DNA of 56,100 nucleotides from Actinomycetes bacterium (GTDB lineage: Bacteria; Actinomycetota; Actinomycetes; Streptosporangiales; Streptosporangiaceae). This document shows, piece after piece, positions 48,212 to 56,100 of this stretch. Location: the NCBI GenBank assembly GCA_021793235.1, contig JAJYTD010000026.1:1-56100 (forward strand). The letters run 5' to 3'. Position 1 is the first letter of the stretch; every line of letters starts with the position of its first letter. The position numbers and the translations under genes were made by a program. The notes below the pieces were generated by a model that was not told the origin of the DNA, did not search any database, and worked only from the letters and a program-made list of their open reading frames with translations.

Positions 48212-49183
48212 GTGGAAGAGGAATCGACACGCAAGGGCATGCCGGGGCGGCTGCTGCGCCTGCTGTCGCTGCTGCAGAGCAGGCGCGAATGGTCCGGCGC
48301 CGAACTGGCGGAGCGGCTCGGCGTCACCGACCGGACGGTGCGCCGCGACATCGACCGGCTGCGCGCGCTCGACTACCCCGTGGAGGGCACCACCGGCACC
48401 GCGGGCGGCTATCGACTGGCCTCGGGCAGGAACCTGCCGCCGCTGCTGCTCGACGACGAGGAGGCGGTCGCCGTGGCCATCGGCCTGGTCACGGCGGCGG
48501 GCACGGCCGGTACCGAGGAGAGCGCGGTGCGGGCGCTGGTGAAGCTGGAGCGGATGCTGCCCTCCCGGCTGCGCCCCCGGCTGGCGGCCATCGGCGGCAC
48601 GGCTGCGGCCGTGCCGCACCGCGGCGTGCCGCGCGTGGACCCGGCCGCCCTGGCCATGCTCGCCTCGTGCTGCCGCGACCGGGAGGTCCTCTCCTTCGAC
48701 TACCGCGACCGGGCCGGCGGCGTCAGCGCGCGCCGGGTCGAACCGCACAACCTGGTCGCCGTCCGGGGGTGGTGGTACCTGCTGGCCTACGATCCCGACC
48801 GCGCGGACTGGCGGGTGTTCCGCGTGGACCGGATCACGCGCCCCGTTCCCACGCGCCGCCGCTTCACCCCGCGCAAACTGCCCGCCCCGGACGCGGCCCA
48901 GTACCTCGTGCGCTCCTTCGCCCGCGCCTCCTACCGCTACACGGCGCGGATGACCGTGGAGCTGCCCGCCCCGGACGTGCGGGCCCGGCTGTTCGCCGCG
49001 GTCCCCGGCGAGATCGAGGCCCGCGGGCCCACCACGTGCGCCGTCCGGTTGAGTGCGGACTCCGCCGAACTGGTGATTCAGTACGTCGCCGCGATCGCCG
49101 CTCTGGGCGCCGAGTTCACCCTGGAGGCTCCCGGGGAGATCACCGAGCGGGTCAGCGACCTCGGGCACCGGCTCGCGCGCTGA
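48212..49183 (+). CDS. YafY-type transcriptional regulator (HTH plus WYL domain)
   Basis: A 323-residue regulator. Winged helix MPGRLLRLLSLLQSRREWSG with LAERLGVTDRTVRRDIDRLR, then the WYL domain with the intact tripeptide in VRGWWYLLAYD and a WCX-like C-terminus. GTG 48212 or ATG 48239 may be the start; the gap carries the palindrome TCCTTAAGGA (48186-48195), a possible operator between it and the divergent FAD-linked oxidase. The ligand is unknown. Confidence 0.87.
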   Translation: MEEESTRKGMPGRLLRLLSLLQSRREWSGAELAERLGVTDRTVRRDIDRLRALDYPVEGTTGTAGGYRLASGRNLPPLLLDDEEAVAVAIGLVTAAGTAGTEESAVRALVKLERMLPSRLRPRLAAIGGTAAAVPHRGVPRVDPAALAMLASCCRDREVLSFDYRDRAGGVSARRVEPHNLVAVRGWWYLLAYDPDRADWRVFRVDRITRPVPTRRRFTPRKLPAPDAAQYLVRSFARASYRYTARMTVELPAPDVRARLFAAVPGEIEARGPTTCAVRLSADSAELVIQYVAAIAALGAEFTLEAPGEITERVSDLGHRLAR

Positions 49184-49228
49184 GCGCGGCCCGGCCGACC
49201 GGGCGGCTCCGGGACGCCGGCCCGCGTT

Positions 49229-49283
49229 GATCGTGCTCTTGTAGCCGTCCTCGGGCGCCCGCCATGACCGTAGGAGCATGATC
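49229..49283. repeat. Intergenic hairpin bounded by GATC (copy C), between convergent genes
   Basis: GATCGTGCTC (49229-49238) pairs with GAGCATGATC (49274-49283), 9 of 10. It lies between the WYL gene end and the TetR gene end, which suggests a bidirectional terminator. The outer layout resembles copies A and B; the inner sequence differs. Confidence 0.55.
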
Positions 49284-49336
49284 GGCAGTGGTGGAGGCGG
49301 GCGGAGAGGAGCCGGGGAGCAAACAGCGGCGCGCCC

Positions 49337-49912
49337 TCAGTCCCGGGCCAGGAGGCGGGCGACCCTGCTGCGCGCCTGGTCCATTGGTGCGCGGCTGCGG
49401 GTCGATCGCGCGAGCAGCAGCGCCCCCTCGATGAGGGAGAGCGCCGACCACGCGTCCGCCTCCGCGTCGGCGGGGTCGCGCCCCTCGGCCGTCAGGCGTT
49501 CGGCCAGCGCCGCCTGCCAGGAGGAGTAGACCGTGCGGCACACGGTGTACACGGCGTCGTTGGTGGCCGCGGCCTCCAGCCCCGTGATGGCCAGCGGGCA
49601 GCCCTTGGTGAAGGCCGACTCCTCCATCCTGGCCGCGAACACGTCGATCAGCCCCTGGACGAGCTCCACCGCGTCGGAGGCGTCTGCAGAGACCGCCTCC
49701 ACCAGCGCGCCGATCTCGGCGCCCGCCGCCTCCAGCGCGGCCGCCACGAGTTCGTCCTTGCCGCCGGGGAAGTGGAAGTAGAGCGACCCCCGCGGGGCTT
49801 TGCTGAGGGCCAGCACCTGGTTGAGGCCCGTACCGGAGTATCCGTGCGTCTCGACCAGCTCCCGTGCGCCGTCGATGAGGCGCGCCCGCGTCGCCGCTCC
49901 CTTGGTTCCCAC
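49337..49912 (-). CDS. TetR family regulator, LmrA/YxaF-like
   Basis: A 191-residue regulator. HTH: ARLIDGARELVETHGYSGTG, then LNQVLALSKAPRGSLYFHFP (recognition helix with the APRGSLYFHFPGGK signature of the LmrA/YxaF group). The C-terminal GCPLAITGLEAAATNDAVYT also fits that group, whose members sense flavonoids or drugs. GTG 49912 is chosen. The box GTAGACCAATCTAC lies 11 bases upstream. No exporter is adjacent; the nearest candidate target on the same side is the aldo/keto reductase at 50280. Confidence 0.86.
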   Translation of the reverse strand: MGTKGAATRARLIDGARELVETHGYSGTGLNQVLALSKAPRGSLYFHFPGGKDELVAAALEAAGAEIGALVEAVSADASDAVELVQGLIDVFAARMEESAFTKGCPLAITGLEAAATNDAVYTVCRTVYSSWQAALAERLTAEGRDPADAEADAWSALSLIEGALLLARSTRSRAPMDQARSRVARLLARD

Positions 49913-49922
49913 ACCCAAAACG

Positions 49923-49936
49923 GTAGACCAATCTAC
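49923..49936. promoter_or_regulatory. LmrA/YxaF-type operator box
   Basis: GTAGA-CCAA-TCTAC has perfect 5-base arms. Its TAGACC half-site resembles, from memory, the box of Bacillus LmrA and YxaF (QdoR), which bind TAGACC/GGTCTA-like repeats. It lies 11 bases before the start of the matching TetR regulator. Confidence 0.65.
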
Positions 49937-49997
49937 ATATCTCTGGCAATGGCGGGCCCTACCGGGGGCGCCGCGCCGGGGGCATGCCCAGGATGGT

Positions 49998-50240
49998 TCA
50001 GTCCCGGGGGCGGGCGTCCTCAACGTGGACGGCACAAAGCTCCTCGGCGTCGAGGGCCCGCTTTCCGCGCCCGGCCACCCCGATGCGCAGATCGCTGTGC
50101 TGCCCGTCCACCTCGTCGGGGCCGACGTAGGTGAGGATGTCGTCGTGGTGACCGTAGACGACCCACCCCTGGACAGCATCGGGGGTGTCGAGCAGCCGCT
50201 GCCAGACGGCGGCAAGGCCCTTAGGAGCGGGGGGATTATC
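49998..50240 (-). pseudogene. Unrecognised protein remnant without a start
   Basis: A leftward frame reads GLAAVWQRLLDTPDAVQGWV, then YGHHDDILTYVGPDEVDG, LRIGVAGRGKRALDAEELCA and a stop at 49998. It has the look of a real folded domain and good codon pattern, but no start codon precedes it and upstream sequence is low-complexity proline. I do not recognise the family. It follows the aldo/keto reductase gene on the same strand. Confidence 0.45.
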
Positions 50241-50279
50241 GGTATCGGGGGGTTTCGGAGGGGCCGTCCATGGCGGCGA

Positions 50280-51068
50280 TCATGCCGTATCCGCCCCGGC
50301 GTCCACGGCGTCGATCGCCTCCATGTCCTGCTCGGTGAGTTCGAAGTCCCAGATGGCGAGGTTGGACTCGATGCGTTCGGGTGTGGCCGAACGCGGGATG
50401 GCGATGGTGCCGTGCTGGATGTGCCAGCGCAGGATGGCCTGCGCCGGGGTCCGCCCGTGCTTTTCGGCGACGGCGGTGACCGCGCTGGCGTTGAGCAGCC
50501 TGCCCTTGGCGATGGGCGCCCACGCCTCGGTGGCGATGCCGTGCTGGGCGTGGAAGGCGCGTTCGCGCGGCCGGGACAGGCCGGGGTGGAGTTCGATCTG
50601 GTTGACCGCCGGAACGGTCTCGCAGGCCGACATCAGCTTTTCGAGCTGCTTTGGGGCGAAGTTCGACACGCCGATCGCCCGCACCGCGCCCTCGGCGTAG
50701 AGCTTCTCCAGCGCCCGCCACGTCTCGACGTACAGGTCGCGTTCGGGCTGCGGCCAGTGGATGAGGTAGAGGTCGATGACCTCCGTTCCCAGTCGGCGGC
50801 GGCTGGCGTCGAAGGCCTCGAGGGCCTCCCGGTAGCCGTGGTGGTCGTTCCACACCTTGGTGGTGATGAACAGGTCCTCGCGGGCGACCCCTGAGGCCGC
50901 GATCGCCGCGGCGACATCGGGCTCGTTGCCGTACATCTCGGCGGTGTCCAGGGAGCGGTAGCCCGCCGCCAGGGCGGTCTCGACCGTGCTCTGCCCCACC
51001 TGCCAGGTCCCGAATCCCAGCTGGGGCATGGCGACGCCGTTGTTGAGCGCAACCGACGGAATGTCCAT
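50280..51068 (-). CDS. Aldo/keto reductase (AKR5-like, 2,5-diketo-gluconate reductase group)
   Basis: A 262-residue barrel oxidoreductase. VALNNGVAMPQLGFGTWQVG opens the family; Asp41 and Tyr46 in SLDTAEMYGNE, Lys in FITTKVW and His in YLIHWPQPE are the tetrad, and IAIPRSATPERIESNLAIWD binds NADPH. The substrates are sugars, diketogluconate, methylglyoxal or steroids in the group. It is divided from the TioE-like regulator by 114 bases on the same strand. A second, unrelated AKR lies at 41156. Confidence 0.9.
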   Translation of the reverse strand: MDIPSVALNNGVAMPQLGFGTWQVGQSTVETALAAGYRSLDTAEMYGNEPDVAAAIAASGVAREDLFITTKVWNDHHGYREALEAFDASRRRLGTEVIDLYLIHWPQPERDLYVETWRALEKLYAEGAVRAIGVSNFAPKQLEKLMSACETVPAVNQIELHPGLSRPRERAFHAQHGIATEAWAPIAKGRLLNASAVTAVAEKHGRTPAQAILRWHIQHGTIAIPRSATPERIESNLAIWDFELTEQDMEAIDAVDAGADTA

Positions 51069-51182
51069 GACAGCACCTCATCTTCGCCAACGGGGTCTCG
51101 GTTCCATGATGCCCGCAAAGCGGCGATTCCCTGAAGGGGTCGGCGGACCGGGCGCCCCGGCCATTGCGGACAGGAATTGGCC

Positions 51183-52001
51183 TCAATCGTCTCTAGTGTC
51201 GGTCGCGCGTTCCCGTTCCCCGCAGGAGGCGGTCCCGTGTTCGTGCGATCGGTCCGGCGCCACCAGGCCGCGGTGGTGAAGATAGGTGTACAGGGCCGCG
51301 GAGGCGCCGAGCCGCCGCAGGCTTCGGCTGTGCAGTTCCTGCTCGCGTTTGGCGAGCTCGGCGCGGACGCGTTCGGGGCTGCCGGTCGTGCGCATCTCGT
51401 CGATGACCGCGCGCACGATGGGCAGCGGGTAGTGGCCGCGGCGCAGCAGCGCGACGACCCGGGCGTTGCGCACCTCCGACTCGTCGTACAGGCGGTAGCC
51501 CGTGGCTTTCTCCCGGCTGGGACGCAGCAGGCCGTTGTGCTCCCACAGCCGCAGCGCCGACGTGCGCACCCCCGTGATCGCGGCGACCTCGCCGATCCTG
51601 ACGCCGCGGCGGGGAAGCCGGCCGTGCGCGGACGGGCTGGCCACCACGGTTTCGAAGGCGCTGAGCACCGCGGCGATGTCGGCCCGCTCGCGGTCCAGCT
51701 CGCCGTGGCTCTGGTCGAGGGCCGCCAGCGCGGTCTCGATGTCGCCGTCATGGACGGCGCGCATGACCGTGCGGGTGCGCGCCCAGCCGTGGCACTCGGC
51801 CATCCGCCGGGCGAGGAGGAGGGCCTCGGCGTGGTCAACGGTGAAAATGCGGTACCCGCTGGCCGTGCGCTCGACCGGAGGCAGCACCCTCATTTCGGCG
51901 TAGTTGCGGACCTGCTGGACCGAGACTCCGGCCGTCTGCGCGAGGTCGATGGCGCGCAGCCGGCCGCCGGGGGCGGCCCCTGGTCGCTGTCCCGTGGGCA
52001 T
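51183..52001 (-). CDS. MerR family regulator with two tandem HTH domains (TioE type)
   Basis: A 272-residue protein with two MerR-like helix-turn-helix units: LRAIDLAQTAGVSVQQVRNY, ending ERTASGYRIFTVD (about 15-60), and VRIGEVAAITGVRTSALRLW, ending EKATGYRLYDESEV (about 132-175). Tandem-repeat MerR proteins are named after TioE of the thiocoraline gene cluster. No metal-binding cysteine cluster is visible. It is divergent from the UvrA-like gene at 52168, and a TioU-type UvrA-like protein is also found in the thiocoraline cluster, so joint control of drug resistance is a reasonable guess. 166 bases separate the starts. Confidence 0.85.
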   Translation of the reverse strand: MPTGQRPGAAPGGRLRAIDLAQTAGVSVQQVRNYAEMRVLPPVERTASGYRIFTVDHAEALLLARRMAECHGWARTRTVMRAVHDGDIETALAALDQSHGELDRERADIAAVLSAFETVVASPSAHGRLPRRGVRIGEVAAITGVRTSALRLWEHNGLLRPSREKATGYRLYDESEVRNARVVALLRRGHYPLPIVRAVIDEMRTTGSPERVRAELAKREQELHSRSLRRLGASAALYTYLHHRGLVAPDRSHEHGTASCGERERATDTRDD

Positions 52002-52021
52002 GCCGCAAGCCTAACGCCTAC

Positions 52022-52036
52022 GTCGCTATTTGCGAC
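52022..52036. promoter_or_regulatory. Candidate operator between the TioE-like and UvrA-like genes
   Basis: GTCGC-TATTT-GCGAC, perfect 5-base arms, 20 bases before the MerR start. A second inverted repeat TTCAAT/ATTGAA lies near 52095-52112. A small frame (ATG 52099 to TGA 52158, MEQLNPGSPDSSFPIPPIQ) ends nine bases before the UvrA-like start; it lacks a well-spaced ribosome site. Confidence 0.4.
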
Positions 52037-52167
52037 TTTTCAGACTTCAGACCACATAAATCCGGGGAACAAGGAGAAAACCCTCAACCTGCAGTTCAAT
52101 GGAACAATTGAATCCAGGATCCCCGGACAGCAGTTTCCCGATTCCGCCTATCCAGTGAAGGTTTGCT

Positions 52168-54504
<2,337 letters not shown>

Positions 54505-54682
54505 GGCTTTACTCTGCTTTTGCCTTGTGTCCGGGGTTTCCCGCGGCAGCGGCGCCGGGAGCGCACGCGGCGGCTTGGGGAGGCCGTGCGGCGGTTCTTT
54601 CCCAGCCCGCCGTCGTGGGTGCCCGGCCCCGGCGCAGAAAAGCGGCGAGACCACGCGACTCTTCCCATCGGCTCGAACCGGT

Positions 54683-55135
54683 TCAGCTCGCCCCGTCAAG
54701 GAGGCGTTTGAGCAGCCGGATCAGTTCGTCGCGTTCGGTCGGGGACAACGGTGCGAGCAGGTCGTCCTGGACGGCGGCGAGCAGGTCGTCGAGCCGGCGG
54801 AGGTGGTGGCGGCCTCGGGAGGTCATGGTGATGACGTTGCGGCGGCGGTCGGCGGGGTCGGGCGCGCGTTCGATGAGGCCGCGGTCGGCGAGCTCGTTGA
54901 TGACGGCGACCAGGTCGCTGCGGTAGATACCGGTGCGCCGACTCAGCGCCGCCTGGCTGGCCGGGCCGAACTCCTGCAGAGTGATGAGTACGGCGTAGTG
55001 CCATTTGCGGGCGTCGGCACCGGCCAGCCCTTCGCTGACCAGGCGGTCGGCGTGCATCGCGGCTTGTGTCAGCAGTCGGCTCGGGAGATTTCGCAGTCGG
55101 TCGGGGGCCGCCTGGCCGCCTTCGATATCCGTCAT
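54683..55135 (-). CDS. MarR family transcriptional regulator
   Basis: A 150-residue winged-helix regulator. GPASQAALSRRTGIYRSDLV is the recognition region and DPADRRRNVITMTSRGRHHL the wing; N- and C-terminal helices form the dimer. It is divergent from the SnoaL-like gene at 55263. CACTAA/TTAGTG half-sites between the two genes (55197-55244) are the probable operator. Confidence 0.88.
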   Translation of the reverse strand: MTDIEGGQAAPDRLRNLPSRLLTQAAMHADRLVSEGLAGADARKWHYAVLITLQEFGPASQAALSRRTGIYRSDLVAVINELADRGLIERAPDPADRRRNVITMTSRGRHHLRRLDDLLAAVQDDLLAPLSPTERDELIRLLKRLLDGAS

Positions 55136-55196
55136 GTCGGCGGCGCCGTTGTCACCCTGCTGCTCATGCCGGTGACCCTACCCGATTGCGTTATTC

Positions 55197-55244
55197 GCAC
55201 TAACCATATACGTTCATTAGTGCAACAAACGTTAGTGATACTAA
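55197..55244. promoter_or_regulatory. MarR operator cluster between marR and SnoaL gene
   Basis: The half-site CACTAA/TTAGTG occurs as GCACTAA (55197-55203) paired with TTAGTGC (55217-55223), and again as TTAGT-GAT-ACTAA (55232-55244). Perfect arms in both, in an AT-rich gap. Two MarR dimers could bind. Confidence 0.7.
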
Positions 55245-55262
55245 TAGATATGGGTGGCCACT

Positions 55263-55709
55263 ATGACCGCAACCAAAGCAGGCCTTAACCGGCTCCAGGA
55301 GTTGGCGGACCGCGCCGACCTCACCGACCTGCTCGCCAGACAAGGCCGCTGGCTGAACGAACGCCGCTTCGACGACACCGCCTCGGTCTTCACCGACGAC
55401 GCGACGGTGACAACCCCGGGCGGACAGGCCCAGGGCATTGAGGCCCTCACCGCCCATGCGCGCCGCAGCCACGCCCGTTTCGACCGGACCCAGCACGTCA
55501 CCTCCAACGTCCTCATCGACCTGGACGGCGACCGGGCCACCGTGCACGCCAACCTGATCGCCACATTCGTCAGCGATGCGACCGCGCCCGAGCCCACGTT
55601 CACCTTGGGAGAGCGCTACCACTTCGAAGCGGTACGCACTCCCCAAGGCTGGCGGTTCTCCGCTGTTGACGCGACCCCCGTGTGGCAGTCCGGCGAACTC
55701 CCCCAATAG
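55263..55709 (+). CDS. SnoaL-like / NTF2-fold protein (nuclear transport factor 2 family)
   Basis: A 148-residue small enzyme-like domain. NRLQELADRADLTDLLARQG and the YHFEAVRTPQGWRFSAVDAT end are typical of SnoaL_4-type (scytalone-dehydratase-like) domains; Asp/His residues in FTDDATVT and FDRTQHVTSN may be catalytic, as in SnoaL cyclases or hydroxylase-ring enzymes. ATG 55263 is chosen over GTG 55254 because GGGTGG then spaces well. Controlled by the divergent MarR gene. Confidence 0.82.
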   Translation: MTATKAGLNRLQELADRADLTDLLARQGRWLNERRFDDTASVFTDDATVTTPGGQAQGIEALTAHARRSHARFDRTQHVTSNVLIDLDGDRATVHANLIATFVSDATAPEPTFTLGERYHFEAVRTPQGWRFSAVDATPVWQSGELPQ

Positions 55710-55840
55710 GGCCGAACAGCCACGCCCCCGCGAGAACAGGGCCGGTAGGCGCCGGCGGCCCGCTGCAGCGGCACGGCCCGCACGCAGCCGCCACGTCCCG
55801 GCCCGGGGCGTGGCCACGGGGCCGGGCGGCGGCCCGGCCG

Positions 55841-56100
55841 TCAAGCGTTCTGCTCATCCACGACTCCGGGGATGGGGCGGGTACCGGCGAAGTCGCCGGC
55901 CATCGCGTCCACCCCGCGCTGCGGACGGGCCAGCGGCACGAAGTCCTGCCGGTCGGCCTGCTTGGCCGCGGTATCGATGCCCATCACCCGGTTGCGGTCC
56001 TGGGCCAGGGCCGGATCGGACTCGCCCTCGCGGTTGAACGACCACATCAGCTTGGGGTCCCCCATGGGCAGCCCCATGCCCGGCCCCTGGTCGTGGCGGC
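55841..56100 (-). CDS. 3' part of a small acidic protein, running off the right edge
   Basis: The frame stays open to the end of the window; the visible C-terminal part reads MGLPMGDPKLMWSFNREGES, then DPALAQDRNRVMGIDTAAKQ, and ends IPGVVDEQNA at 55841. The true start may lie outside; ATG 56077 is a possible internal start. I do not recognise the family. Rich in Asp, Arg and Gln, soluble, no domain visible. Confidence 0.55.
   Translation of the reverse strand, partial: RHDQGPGMGLPMGDPKLMWSFNREGESDPALAQDRNRVMGIDTAAKQADRQDFVPLARPQRGVDAMAGDFAGTRPIPGVVDEQNA

Noticed and set aside
52099-52158. 19-codon leader peptide for attenuation of the UvrA-like gene
   Set aside because: No well-spaced ribosome site and no competing hairpins; noted only as a possibility in the operator entry.

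Overview
The window is high-GC DNA with actinobacterial gene content: TetR, MarR, WYL, HxlR and PadR one-component regulators each paired with one enzyme, an ECF sigma factor with a SnoaL-like tail, a single-chain acyl-CoA carboxylase, TIGR03086-type and PIG-L proteins, many GTG starts and probable leaderless transcripts. Gene style suggests a filamentous actinomycete, perhaps Nocardiopsaceae or a streptomycete relative. That is inference: no rRNA or other marker gene is present.

Layout. 1-15200: mostly small, independently regulated enzyme units (PrmC-like methyltransferase, 2-hydroxyacid dehydrogenase plus membrane protein, TetR/SDR pair, two GNATs, alpha/beta hydrolase, PIG-L deacetylase, HxlR/dehydrogenase pair, TauE-type permease), ending in a cytosine permease/cytosine deaminase operon. 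15850-19094: a plasmid-derived island with a Phd/YefM-zeta toxin-antitoxin pair, a small mobile-element protein and a truncated DarB-like methylase/helicase reading frame fused to a PrmC-like relic; a relic of the neighbouring NmrA-like gene lies on its left side. 19144-27200: NmrA-like protein, mycothiol-type isomerase with a WYL regulator, an MFS exporter with a divergent TetR, a Tn3 transposase relic beside a BtrH-like fragment, and a FAD monooxygenase/TetR operon. 27700-31800: a UvrA-like (DrrC/TioU type) ATPase, a PPOX protein and a VOC/AraC pair. 32054-37513: an 1819-residue single-chain biotin-dependent carboxylase. 38094-45750: a MarR/SDR operon behind a long perfect inverted repeat and a 43-codon upstream reading frame, epoxide hydrolase, aldo/keto reductase, GyrI-like protein, ECF sigma factor, and a PadR/serine-hydrolase operon. 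46700-56100: FAD-linked oxidase with a divergent WYL regulator, an LmrA/YxaF-like TetR with its probable box, a second aldo/keto reductase, a double-HTH MerR (TioE type) divergent from a second UvrA-like ATPase, a MarR/SnoaL pair, and a gene running off the right edge.

Common theme: at least twelve one-component regulators, most sitting beside or divergent from a single oxidoreductase, hydrolase or exporter, often with a palindrome visible between them. This looks like a chromosomal detoxification and xenobiotic-response region, possibly an arm region, that has taken insertions and decayed: about ten gene relics are recognisable. There is no CRISPR array, tRNA, rRNA or PKS/NRPS core. The least ordinary items are the toxin-antitoxin island with its chimeric relic, the mirrored promoter and coupled small ORF before the MarR gene, the two UvrA-like ATPases (one beside a TioE-type regulator), and a family of intergenic hairpins starting with GATC.
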